A program made the position numbers and the translations under genes. Under the pieces are notes generated by a model, which saw nothing but the letters and a program-made list of their open reading frames with translations, ran no database searches and had not been told where the DNA came from. This document shows positions 56,041 to 64,000 of a stretch of DNA of 64,000 nucleotides, in pieces (the stretch's first letter is position 1; the number at the start of each line of letters is the position of its first letter). The stretch is from Xanthostigma xanthostigma (Eukaryota > Arthropoda > Insecta > Raphidioptera > Raphidiidae), in NCBI GenBank assembly GCA_963575645.1, contig OY754471.1:36278401-36342400 (forward strand), written 5' to 3'.

Positions 56041-56648
56041 CTAGCGGTCCCGTCCGGATTCACCCGGGTGTAAAAGAACGAATGGGGAAGTGAGGAGCAT
56101 GAGTACACACATTCATCTTAGTTTACCGAGATGAATGTTGTGTCCAAATTTCAGGATGATCGGAGTTACCGTTCAAACGTTTTTGTCGATAAAAAGCAGT
56201 ATTGATACTTTTTTTTAACTAATAAATTTTTTTAAATTAATTAAACAAAAATAAATTTAAATGTAAGCCTTAAAAGAAAGCAATGTAGAAAATAAAAAAA
56301 AAATAATATATTCGCCCAACCTGGGGCTCGAACTGACGACCCTGATATTGACAGTCGCGTGCTCTACCGATTGAGCCAGCCGACGTTGTTTACTCACAAC
56401 GCTTATATGAGTATATTTAGTTAGTGCATTTCACCTGAATAGAAGCTTATTTTTGAGATACATATTGCAACATTTTTCATTAATGATCCGCTCCTAATGG
56501 TCGTAACGTGATTTTATATAGCCTATAGCCTTCCTCGATAAATGAGCTATCCAACAATTATTTTTTTTTTCAGTTTGAACCAGTAGTTCCTGAGATTAGC
56601 GCGTTCAAACAAACAAACTCTTTAGCTTTATATACCTATTAGTATAGA
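56041..56648 (-). mobile_element. Helitron-like element interrupted by a 275-bp insertion
   Basis: Starts CTAGCGGTCCCGTCCGG and ends ...CCTATTAGTATAGA followed by T; aligned with the intact copy at 15085, it is complete except that 56190-56464 replaces about 25 bp of the element. The insertion carries a tRNA-like block. Helitron signature as in the other copies. Confidence 0.7.
56313..56384 (-). repeat. tRNA-Lys-like block in a probable SINE
   Basis: On the minus strand GTCGGCTGGCTCAATCGG, TAGAGCACGCGACTGTC, AATATCAGGGTCGTC and AGTTCGAGCCCCAGG, then TTGGGCG, follow tRNA-Lys closely along all 72 bases: A box GGCTCAATCGGTAGAGC, B box AGTTCGAGCCC. The anticodon stem is broken and the loop reads GTC instead of CTT. 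The 5' acceptor pairs poorly. It is a tRNA-Lys-derived SINE head or tRNA pseudogene, inserted in a Helitron-like element and followed by an A-rich plus-strand context. Confidence 0.65.
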
Positions 56649-57107
56649 TTTGCCAATATAGACTGTGCGATTTTATTATGTGGAAACGCGTTTAGCAAGG
56701 ACGTTGATTCGGGTGTCATTATAAAGAGCTTGCGGAGCATTACTAGGAGCTAAAGTGAGACATTAATAATAGTGGCTGGAATATATTAAATTGAAAATTA
56801 CAAAATAGTTACACATATATTATTATATCATCTCATATAATTCGCAAATATGCTCGGAATTATAGAAAAATACAGTCAGCGGATAGCTCGCATCGATAGG
56901 AATACAGTAATCCTAAAAAAGTCCAGGGCCGATCGAAAGCTAAGAGCTACGGCAGCGTCGAAAAGGAAACGAAAAAAAAAACGTCTACGAATAATGTGCA
57001 GGCGGTACAGGAACCAATAATAATACTCAAAATTTTCACGAAAAGTTTACGGCGCGGACCCGAACTGCGCCTTTCTTTAGTTTTTTTGTTGTACTTAGCA
57101 ATATAGT
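56649..57107. other. Intergenic, purine-rich patch
   Basis: 56920-57010 is purine-rich (gatcgaaagctaagagct, acgaaaaaaaaaacg). No gene or element recognised. Confidence 0.3.
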
Positions 57108-57669
57108 CAAAGATCCTAGACCCGCCAGACCTACGTCATTTCAGTACTGCTAAGATTTTATCAGTAAATGTACAATATTTAGTTAAGAACGTATGCCAAT
57201 TTGCTAGCTTGAAAGCGGAGGCCTTTTAGAGATAACAGGTTCTAAAGGTACATAAAACACGTGCTTACCTACGCACGCAATGGTATTATGCATGCATATG
57301 AGTGCGAGTGAGAACATTAGATGATTTTTTTGACAGCTTCATGAAATTTACGTTGTTTATTTGTTTCCATGGAGTTTTTCTCTCTTAAACTCACGGACTA
57401 CTCTGTGTGTGTGTGTAAACAGATAAAAAAACAAAATTTCAAGAAGTTGTCAAAAAAAATCATCTAATGCTCTCACTCGCACTCATATGCATACCATTGC
57501 GTACGTAGGTAAGCACGTGTTTTATGTACCTTTAGACCCTATTATCTCTAAAACGTTCCCGCGTTCAAGCTAGCAAATTGGTATACATTTTCAACTAAAT
57601 ATTGTACATTTACTGATAAAATCTTAGCAGTATTGAAATGACGTAGGTCTGGCGGGTCTGGGATCTTGG
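57108..57669. mobile_element. 562-bp foldback element
   Basis: Arms of about 225 bp (57108-57333 and 57441-57669) share cctagacccgccagacct / ggtctggcgggtctggg and stay similar to a 108-bp spacer that holds a (GT)n run (57403-57414). Outermost bases are CAAAGATCC and GGATCTTGG. No coding sequence; target duplication unclear. Confidence 0.75.
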
Positions 57670-58008
57670 TATAATAGGCAAGCTTATAAGTTGAGCTTAA
57701 ATCTTATTAAAACATCCTGTATGCTTTATGTTTTATTCAAAAGAAAAAGGCAACATCAAATAACTTTAACATACTACGCATACGTACAGTACGATGTAAT
57801 GTATAATGTATGTTAGTAGGCTTAATCGGGTTCAAAGCTCCTGGTGCATTTTACATATTTCTGTTTGTATTAAATCCAAAAGCCACTAATTTGAAAGGGT
57901 TTACGTTAAGCCATAGACTACAGATAGTAGGAATGTAGTGTACTGAAGAGTACAGAGGAAAAATGTAGAGTACCTACTTTATATCATACGGAAAAATTGC
58001 CTGGGGGT

Positions 58009-58276
58009 CAGCCCCGGATCTAGGGGGGGACAAACCAAGGCACCCGCCCCGGCCGGCAGTTTTAGAGGGTGCCAAAACCACATCTAATCTGTTCTTTTTC
58101 CGATTTACTCTATCTGCTTGTTTTCTAACTGTTTTCTGACGGTTTGCCGTTCACGAAAAACACCAACCATTATATATTTATGAGTTTTTTTAAGTAATTT
58201 ATCTCAAATGCTGGAGAGAGGGGGCGCCATTATCAAGTTTCTGCCCCGGTTCGAAAAAATCGTAGATCCGGGGCTG
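58009..58276. mobile_element. hAT-like MITE with perfect 8-bp TSD
   Basis: Ends CAGCCCCGGATCTA and TAGATCCGGGGCTG are exact inverted copies, flanked by identical CTGGGGGT octamers (58001-58008 and 58277-58284). 268 bp, relatively GC-rich, non-coding. It interrupts the LINE coding sequence and so postdates it. Confidence 0.88.
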
Positions 58277-58439
58277 CTGGGGGTATGCAAGTCAATGTAG
58301 GTATTAGAATTTTCAAACTACAAAAAAGAGCTAGTAGATTAATGTTAGGTTTGAACTGTCGTTTCGGCTGTAGAAAATTATTTAAAAAGCTTAACATATT
58401 AACAGTACCAAGCCTGTATATTATAAGCTTACTTACTAT

Positions 58440-58771
58440 TAGAGCTGTAACAAACCGTACTGAGTAACGGGTACATCGTCTGACTCGAAGTAACGAATCG
58501 TTACTTATAAAATTCATTTCGTTACTCGCATTTGTCATATCCATGTCAGTTCGACTCGTTTGATGCGGTTATACGTTATACGAACGAAGTCATACCGTAT
58601 CACGTATGCGACGCGTCTCGATGCGATGGTACATGCTTGATACTGTTAGTACACGATTGTATGTCGTATGAAAAGTAACGAGTAACGTAACAATACGAAA
58701 GTAATGGGTACTGGTTCTTTAAGTAACGAATAAATACGGGTACACAATTTCTCGTTACTTTTACAGCCCTA
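58440..58771. mobile_element. MITE inserted in LINE sequence
   Basis: TAGAGCTGTAAC and the inverted TAGGGCTGTAA mark the ends; 'gtaacg' words recur through the interior (aagtaacgaatcgttactt is a local palindrome). Part of the interior matches 55618-55652 in reverse orientation. Boundaries are supported by the break in LINE similarity on both sides. Superfamily uncertain. Confidence 0.6.
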
Positions 58772-59034
58772 TATGTTAAACAAAACATTATTGATTTTGA
58801 AACATTACAACAAACCCATGATTACAACACTAGGAACACATTTATTTGATCTATTCCTAGACATAAACACACAAGAAATACAATATATTTTGGCAATAAA
58901 GGTTTTCAATAAACTGCCACACAATTTTTAATGTTTGCCGTTGAGAATTTTTAAAAATAAATTAAAATGTGATTTTATAAAAAAGTCTTAGTATTCCGTT
59001 CAGGAATTTTTGTAGATTTTTTTATCGACTTACG

Positions 59035-59203
59035 TTACAAAATTGATCTCCACGAAAAGCGCTTTTATTTTACCGCGATAATAATATATAGCCTATGTCC
59101 TTCCTGATTGGTGAAAAAAATTTTGGAGTCGGATGAGTAGTTTCGGTAATTACCTCCTACATCTAAACTTACAAACTTTACCTCTTTATAATATTAGTAT
59201 ATA
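59035..59203 (+). repeat. Retroposon tail repeat, copy 2
   Basis: 'ccacgaaaagcgcttttatt', 'agcctatgtccttcctgatt' and 'ctacatctaaacttacaaac', then 'ttataatattagta', match 27385-27545 in reverse and are common in moth genomes. The tail was interrupted by the Ginger-like palindrome at 59204. Confidence 0.5.
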
Positions 59204-59345
59204 TGTTACGGTTAATACAAAAAAGTAGTTTATTCGCGAATTAACCGCGGCTAATACCCGAATTAACCAACGTCAAGGATTGGTTAATTCGGGTGATTAG
59301 CCGATTAATTCGCGAATTAACTACTTTCTTGTATTAACCGTAACA
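59204..59345. mobile_element. 142-bp Ginger-like palindrome with TATA duplication
   Basis: A near-perfect palindrome starting TGTTACGGTTAATAC and ending GTATTAACCGTAACA, with TATA on both sides (59200-59203 and 59346-59349). TGTTA ends plus a 4-bp duplication fit Ginger-type elements, and the first bases (TGTTACGGT) equal those of the larger element at 47160. Non-coding mini-element. Confidence 0.75.
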
Positions 59346-60254
59346 TATACCTAGATTGTTTCATCTCAATCGCGTTCGGTTAGCAGAAAGTATAGAATAT
59401 TGTGCTATAATGCTGCAATGTAACATTGATCTTAAATTAGAGTGTTTATTCATCCCCTGTACCCTCGATCTTCACGTCCACCATATCTTATATAGGCTAT
59501 ATCCTGGTCATATGTACAGTACATTCCTGTATATACTGCATATATAGGGTACATGGTACCTTTGATACATACATACAAATAGGGATTCAGATGCCAAATT
59601 AATTATGTATTTGTGCGTATATACGTGGCAGTCCAGATACCTGAGTATTCTTATACAGCGTGTCAAAGTAAACATGGCATTTTGACAATAGGTACCTTTA
59701 AAGGTTTGTGTCGACTCTGAACTGAAATAAATATTTTTGGACAGTGTCGGATTTAAAAGTGTTGGAGTCTTGAGACGACGAGGAATTAGAAAGCCCTGAA
59801 AAAATGATTTGTTAGCTCTGTTCGCACGATCCCAAACCGTCAGCAAACTGACGACGCATGCGCATTTGCTTAAAAGTGTTTGCAAGCGAATTCTTTTATG
59901 CAAACACGCATGCGCCGTCAGTTTGTTGACGGTTCGGGATTGTTGTGTCAACAAAGCTTATATGTACCTACATTAAAAGCGCAATTATGAAAGACATTAA
60001 TTTATAGTAATTAAGATATCAATTCAAAGGTATATTAATTATTATTATATGATTTTTATTAATCTTAGTTTTTGACACCCTCAAAGAAGAAGAATGTATT
60101 CCCCTTTGTGGGGGTTCAGAAGAATCCGAGCTATAGAGTGAAAATATACTATTCTTTTTTATGGAATTAATCTTTTAGTAGCTTCTGGCATTCCCTAGTA
60201 CCCCCACGACCCTGCTTTTAAAATATCAAATTTTATTTATTTATAATATTAACA
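59346..60254. other. Intergenic with a 112-bp hairpin element
   Basis: Within this stretch 59829-59940 is an inverted repeat with 41-bp arms (ATCCCAAACCGTCAGC and GGTTCGGGAT ends; gcatgcgc in both arms) and a loop of about 30 bases, probably a mini-MITE. The minus-strand frame 59508-59954 spans it and is not a gene. The rest has no recognisable features. Confidence 0.55.
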
Positions 60255-60585
60255 CTAGCGGTACGTCTCGGTTTCACTCGGCTGCGATAGATATAATTCT
60301 GCAAAATGTATTTCGTTTGCGGCCCGGCATCTGAACTAATAGCTTTGAGCAAATTCTACCAGATTTGCTTCTGAACTAATAGCTTTGAGCGAATTCAACC
60401 AGATGTCGCTACATGTTACTAAAACAGTTTATTTTCACAAAACAACGTAATTTTGTACAAAATATTTAATAAAAACTATTCTATAGCGTAAGCTATACCA
60501 AGTAAGACACATTTACAAAATTATATTAAAATCGGATCAGTGGTTTCGGAGATTAGCGCTGAAGAACATCGTGACACGATATTTT
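60255..60585 (-). mobile_element. Helitron-like element with 40-bp tandem duplication
   Basis: Starts CTAGCGGTACGTCTCGG and carries 'gatagatataattctgcaaa' and 'tttgcggcccggcatc', matching 49850-49956 in reverse. A tandem duplication of about 40 bp (ctgaactaatagctttgagc at 60331 and again at 60371) is present. It runs into repeat family C. Confidence 0.5.
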
Positions 60586-61290
60586 TACCCGACTGCGGCG
60601 AAGCCAAAAGGAAGGGTTATGAGTTTAGTAGTCTTTGTATGTGTCAATCGATTCGTTATGATGGCCCGGGTAACATAAGCTACATTTATTTTTGAATTTT
60701 GGTTCCAAGGGTAAGCAAATTGAAAACAAAAATAAGTTAAAAAAAATAATTTAAATAAAAAATAAGTTCAAAAACTAAAACTCGACAACTGAAAAGTATG
60801 AAACAAGAAAATATTCTAATCTGGGCATAGCCATGGTCGTATGCCATCTCATATATATGAGGTCCCTCTAGAGCAGAGGCGGGCAAATCTTTTGATCGGC
60901 GGGCCACATAGCTGATAAAAATTTGACCGCGGGCCGGATGGCTGACGAAAAATTTACCGCGGGCCAAAAATTTGCAGAAAAAAACATACTCACATTCTAT
61001 TTCCGCATTCGGAGAGCAAAAAAAAAAAGGTCCTCACATTCTATTTCCGCATGAGAACAAAAAAAAAAGGTCCCCGCATTCTATTTCCGCTACTATTTTT
61101 CTAAAATTTTCTAAAATGCTTCGCGGGCCGGATCCGGCCCGCGGGCCGCCATTTGCCCAGGCCTGCTGTAGAGTCTAGATGTACTTTGCTCTAGAGCTTG
61201 CTACTGTTAAAATGTAATGTTTTGTTAGGGTAGGTGGCATAAGACCACGGCTATCCTGAAATGAGAGTCGGGTTTTAGTTTTTGTACTTA
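60586..61290 (+). mobile_element. Repeat family C, copy 2, interrupted by hAT MITE
   Basis: Opens 'ttttacccgactgcggcg' 'aagccaaaaggaagggtt' and contains the inverted pair ctcgacaactgaaaagtatg...catagccatggtcgtatgcc and its partner at 61205-61290. It aligns in reverse with 16311-16790. A hAT MITE (60874-61165) lies in the loop. Confidence 0.6.
60874..61165. mobile_element. hAT-like MITE
   Basis: Ends CAGAGGCGGGCAAA and TTTGCCCAGGCCTG are inverted; flanking octamers CTCTAGAG (60866-60873) and CTGTAGAG (61166-61173) match at 7 of 8. 'gcgggcc' is repeated near both ends and a 'cattctatttccgc' unit is repeated three times inside with A-rich spacers. A very common hAT terminal type in animals. Open frames here are incidental. 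Confidence 0.85.
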
Positions 61291-61766
61291 TTTTTTTATG
61301 TATATAAAGATAAGCAATAATATAAATTAAAACTCGTTTTGAACCATTTTAAAGATTTATTTTAGTAAAAGCAGTGCATATAATTAAACGATATGGCAGT
61401 AAGTCGGTACACATCAACAACAACAGTTGTATTTGATTCCTTTAACAAAGGGTCGATTAGGAGGATTAATTTAATAGAGGAGCCTACGTAAACCGTTTGA
61501 ACTCGAACAAAGAGCTTGTTGGTTTTTCAGTTTTCTTAGTAGTCTGTAAGCTACAGAAATTGCGTAGGAAAACAATATCAGGTTTAACAGCGGACAAGTT
61601 GTTTGAAGGCAAAGGAGGATTAATTTTAATGTTACGAGAATTATTATTCTGTTATAGAGAACCTGATGAAACGGTCATTTATTCAAATATGTACATACTC
61701 GTATGTATTCTCTTTTTTTAAATAAAATAAAAAATAAAAATGTGTTACGAGAAAGCAGAAACCTGC
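61291..61766. other. Intergenic stretch
   Basis: An open frame at 61497-61721 (RRKTISGLTADKLFEGKGG) is less AT-driven than most but has no ATG start and no family likeness. The right part carries 'tgtgttacgag', which also occurs in the adjoining palindrome. Confidence 0.3.
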
Positions 61767-61775
61767 GAAAAAATT

Positions 61776-61866
61776 AGACAATAAAATGCAATAAAAAAAC
61801 CTTCAGTAGGTATTTGCTTAGTTCATCGATCCTATGCCACCAGGATTCATCCTTTAATCTTCCAAC
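61776..61866 (+). mobile_element. 91-bp insertion starting at the hammerhead cleavage point
   Basis: Exact direct repeats GAAAAAATT (61767-61775 and 61867-61875) flank AGACAATAAAATGCAATAAA ... ATCTTCCAAC. The sequence equals the right arm of the palindrome at 51823-52026 apart from a small 'gta(g)' insertion and one extra A. Its first base corresponds to the base directly after GAAACGTC there, the predicted ribozyme cleavage position. It therefore looks like the inserted copy of a self-cleaved transcript. Confidence 0.75.
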
Positions 61867-62116
61867 GAAAAAATTAAAAATGTGTTACGAGAACGCATGA
61901 CAGAAGTGAAACTTCTAGTTGCAAATCATACATTTGGACAAGTGGAAAAAATGTGTTACGAGATAGTTTCACGTTAGGTTAACTTGTACAGACGAAATAT
62001 CTGAACGTGAAACTATCTCGTAACACATTTTTTCCACTTGTCCAAATGTATGATTTGCAACTAGAAGTTTCACTTCTGTAATGCGTTCTCGTAACACATT
62101 TTTAATTTTTTCGCAG
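61867..62116. mobile_element. 250-bp palindrome (tgtgttacgag repeats)
   Basis: Arms 61867-61975 and 62005-62116 are almost exact inverted copies (tgtgttacgagaacgcatga / tgcgttctcgtaacaca; aaatcatacatttggacaag). TGTGTTACGAG occurs twice per arm. Its left shoulder (acctgcgaaaaaatt) was the target of the 91-bp insertion at 61776. Confidence 0.75.
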
Positions 62117-62507
62117 ACTTACTGCAAATAATAAATAAGAAAACACAAGCAGACAACAACATTTTCGCAGGTTTACTGCAAATTTTGTTTTTTTAGCTCA
62201 AGTATTATTCTGATAAATTAGTCGAAAATTTTATATATAATAGGTATACTTAAAAATAATTAAAAAAACAAATTGTTGCGCGCACCTGACGGTAATCGAA
62301 CCCGGGCCGGCCGCGTGTTATGCCAGCATCCTACCAAAAAGTCATTACTAATAGAGTAATAGTACAATTTCGTGACAAATTCCGTTACATAGGGAAATGA
62401 ATTCACCCCCGTTTTTAAAGAAGTACCTAGATATTCATTTAAAAAAAATTAACAATTAACATATGGAGAACCATACATGAAAGCCATAATTCAGTTATGT
62501 ACCAAAT
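62117..62507. other. Intergenic stretch left of BEL/Pao element
   Basis: Contains the tRNA-like block and AT-rich sequence, with 'ttcgcaggtttactgcaaat' echoing 'tcgcagacttactgcaaata' at 62112. No gene. Confidence 0.35.
62280..62345 (-). repeat. tRNA-like block, probable SINE head
   Basis: On the minus strand: GGTAGGATGCTGGCATAAC, GGCCGGCCCGGGTTCG and ATTACCGTCAGGTGCG. The B box GGTTCGATTAC is good, the A box weak, and no full cloverleaf forms. Confidence 0.45.
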
Positions 62508-62732
62508 TGTTGTAGAATTTTGTTATATTGAACACAAAGAAAGGATAATAAATACGGAGTAGTTTTTAGTCGTGTTGTAGTTGAACATAAAAACTGATAT
62601 TTTATTTAAAATTATCTTAAAAGAAATGTACAGTTACATAAAAAATAAAAATAATTGCATAACTCAAAAAGTATAAAATAAAATAATTCACTTTATCAAA
62701 AAAGCAGGGCCGAACTAAACGAATACTGAACA
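62508..62732 (-). repeat. Probable 3' LTR of BEL/Pao element
   Basis: On the minus strand it would run TGTTCAGTATTCG ... TTCTACAACA, 225 bp with TGT...ACA ends, preceded by a purine-rich GGGCGGAA tract that would act as the plus-strand primer site. AATAAAATATCAG provides a polyadenylation signal inside. The 5' LTR lies outside the window, so the boundary at 62508 is inferred only from TG/CA rules. Confidence 0.5.
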
Positions 62733-62837
62733 TTCCGCCCGTCTCGTTTGTCTTCAAAACGAAAATATTTCATGCCAGGTAGTGATGCCGCCCGCCTTGA
62801 ACAGATGCAGGAAAAATATATTCAAGTAGGGGGATCT

Positions 62838-64000
62838 TCAGTTATCCTCGGTATGACGTGGTAGAAAACATAGTTTCGTTACCGGTCGTGTTAGAGTAGC
62901 TCCTGCTGAACGAATTGTGACGACACGTATTTCATTGTCGGATCCAGGATGTAGAGCGGTTACTCTACAAAGTGCCCACTTTGAAGGTGGAAGGCGTTCG
63001 TCAATAAGAAGAGCCAGGTCGTCCAGTTTGATCTCTTTTTTGGTTACCCGCCATTTGTGACGAGCTTGAAGGGTCGTTAGATATTCCGACGACCAGCGTA
63101 CCCAAAAATGTTCGTACATTTGACGTAATAGTTGCCATCTATTGAGTCTACTGGTTTTGATGTCCAATAAACTAGGTTCAGGAATTGTGGTGAGAGCTGA
63201 CCCGATGAGAAAGTGACCTGGAGTCAACGCTGTCAAATCTGTAGGGTCATCTGAGAGAGCTTGTAACGGTCTGGAGTTCAAACACGCTTCCACTTCGGCC
63301 AGGAATGTAGCGAGTTCTTCGTAAGTTAGCGTATGTTCTCCTATGACACGTCGTAAATGATGTTTCGTGGAACGGACTCCGGCTTCCCACAATCCGCCAA
63401 AGTGCGGCGAGGCTGGAGGAATAAACTTCCAATCTGTACCATCGTTGGACAGTAGCTCAGCAATTTCTCTTCGTTGAGGTGAAGAAATCTGAAACAGTCG
63501 CTTTAATTCATTATCAGCACCAACAAATGTGGTACCGTTATCACTCCAAAGTGTGGAGCAGACACCACGTCGTGAGACGAAGCGTTTATAAGCAGCTATA
63601 AATGCTGATGTGGTATAGTCGCTGACGACTTCTAAGTGAATGGCACGTGTCGCCATGCAAACGAATACGGCAATATAACCTTTGTAGGCCCGGAAACCTC
63701 GACCTTTCGTTGTTCGTAGCCGAATTGGACCAGCATAGTCAACTCCAGAGTGCAGAAAAGGTCGTGATGGTTGAACTCTCTGTGCTGGTAAATTCGCCAT
63801 TAGTGGAGCAGTAGATGTAGCCTGGTACGGAAGACAATTCCGACATTGTCTAATAATACTTCTCACTCGCTGTCTTCCTCCAAGAATCCAATAAATTCTT
63901 CTAAGATAGCTAAGAGTAAGCTGCGTACCACCATGTAAAGTTTTTTGGTGTGCTTGATGAATTACTAAAGTTGTGAATGGTGATTGTTTCGGTAAAATGA
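62838..64000 (-). CDS. pol: BEL/Pao pol polyprotein, integrase region (5' end beyond window)
   Basis: C-terminal part of a BEL/Pao polyprotein that inserts retrotransposon cDNA into chromosomes. The frame is open from the window edge (first full codon at 63998) to TAA at 62838. Order: H2C2 zinc finger (VIHQAHQKTLHGG ... RQCRNCLPY), then the integrase core with catalytic D in SGVDYAGP, D in LWSDNGTTF and E in FGGLWEAGV, 66 and 52 residues apart. Next comes ACLNSRPLQALSDDP and LTPGHFLIG, then the family's C-terminal domain ending PVTKLCFLPRH. The ATG at 63866 lies inside the zinc finger and is not the true start. About 387 codons are intact, without stops or frameshifts, so this copy may be recent. 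Protease, RT and RNase H should lie to the right, outside the window. Confidence 0.93.
   Translation of the reverse strand, partial: ILPKQSPFTTLVIHQAHQKTLHGGTQLTLSYLRRIYWILGGRQRVRSIIRQCRNCLPYQATSTAPLMANLPAQRVQPSRPFLHSGVDYAGPIRLRTTKGRGFRAYKGYIAVFVCMATRAIHLEVVSDYTTSAFIAAYKRFVSRRGVCSTLWSDNGTTFVGADNELKRLFQISSPQRREIAELLSNDGTDWKFIPPASPHFGGLWEAGVRSTKHHLRRVIGEHTLTYEELATFLAEVEACLNSRPLQALSDDPTDLTALTPGHFLIGSALTTIPEPSLLDIKTSRLNRWQLLRQMYEHFWVRWSSEYLTTLQARHKWRVTKKEIKLDDLALLIDERLPPSKWALCRVTALHPGSDNEIRVVTIRSAGATLTRPVTKLCFLPRHTEDN

Larger units (their letters stand above)
57985..58980 (+). pseudogene. non-LTR retrotransposon pol C-terminus, split by two MITEs
   Basis: Read around the MITEs: CTGGGGGT then IFKLQKRASRLMLGL, CRKLFKKLNILTVPSLYI (58308-58420), and after the second MITE KQNIIDFETLQQTHDYNTRN (58778-58838) with a degenerate tail. 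'LQKRA.R', 'LFK.LNILTVPSLYI' and 'H.YNTRN' are the conserved end of Jockey/RTE-like reverse transcriptase open frames. Frameshifts and stops are present. A hAT MITE sits just before the first part and another MITE (58440-58771) between the parts. Confidence 0.7.

Noticed and set aside
56313..56384. Functional tRNA gene
   Set aside because: Anticodon stem and acceptor stem do not pair and it lies inside a 275-bp insertion, so a SINE head or pseudogene is more likely.
59508..59954. 148-codon minus-strand open frame
   Set aside because: It spans a mini-hairpin element and AT-rich flank; no conserved motif or start context.

Overview
This window looks like gene-free, repeat-saturated nuclear DNA from an insect, most probably a moth or butterfly (Lepidoptera). 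It is AT-rich. I found no convincing host exon chain, no rRNA gene and no intact tRNA gene. The lepidopteran assignment rests on recognisable interspersed repeats: the element at 43556-44133 that opens with a 'ttccgtacctcaaaagg' motif and closes with 'gtccgactcgca...ggccgg'; Helitron-like tails ending 'gcgaagccgcgggg..agCTAG'; and tails such as 'cccgactgcggcgaagcc'. This assignment is inference from familiarity with such genomes, not from a search.

The only long intact coding stretch is at the right edge: a BEL/Pao retrotransposon on the minus strand. Its pol 3' part (H2C2 zinc-finger, DDE integrase core, C-terminal domain) fills 62838-64000 and remains open at the window edge, and a probable 3' LTR lies at about 62508-62732. 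Other coding traces are broken: a mariner transposase N-terminus (26060-26345, minus), a Tigger/pogo C-terminus (18252-18401), a BEL/Pao integrase scrap (24685-24795, minus), an RTE-like LINE C-terminus (49528-49764), a second non-LTR C-terminus (58285-58980) and an N-terminal scrap resembling KRBA2/Ginger-type integrases (47450-47690).

Most of the rest is non-autonomous DNA elements. Several can be delimited to the base by terminal inverted repeats plus target-site duplications (TSDs): hAT-like MITEs at 26938-27286, 44309-44780, 50294-50595, 58009-58276 and 60874-61165; PIF/Harbinger-like MITEs with TAA duplications at 1401-1837 and 9796-9870; a Tigger-like element at 18133-18615; a Ginger-like palindrome at 59204-59345; and large foldbacks at 7493-8398, 9305-10046, 19992-21060 and 57108-57669. 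Helitron-like elements occur at 5179, 13554, 15085, 50783 and 56041. Four copies of a 'CTGCACACGAGGCTGG' MITE and two copies of a 1.1-kb foldback with three 163-bp tandem repeats are spread across the window. Many elements are nested, so relative ages can be read.

The most interesting signal is a scattered set of small insertions around a hammerhead-ribozyme-like core (CTGAAGA...GAAACGTC). They lie at 31732-32320, 38413-38684, 50968-51177, 51823-52026 and 61776-61866, with a fragment at 23845. Three have good direct target duplications of 9, 12 and 15 bp. One insertion begins exactly at the base following the predicted ribozyme cleavage site of its full palindromic relative. This points to Penelope-like or retrozyme-like mobility with ribozyme-processed ends.
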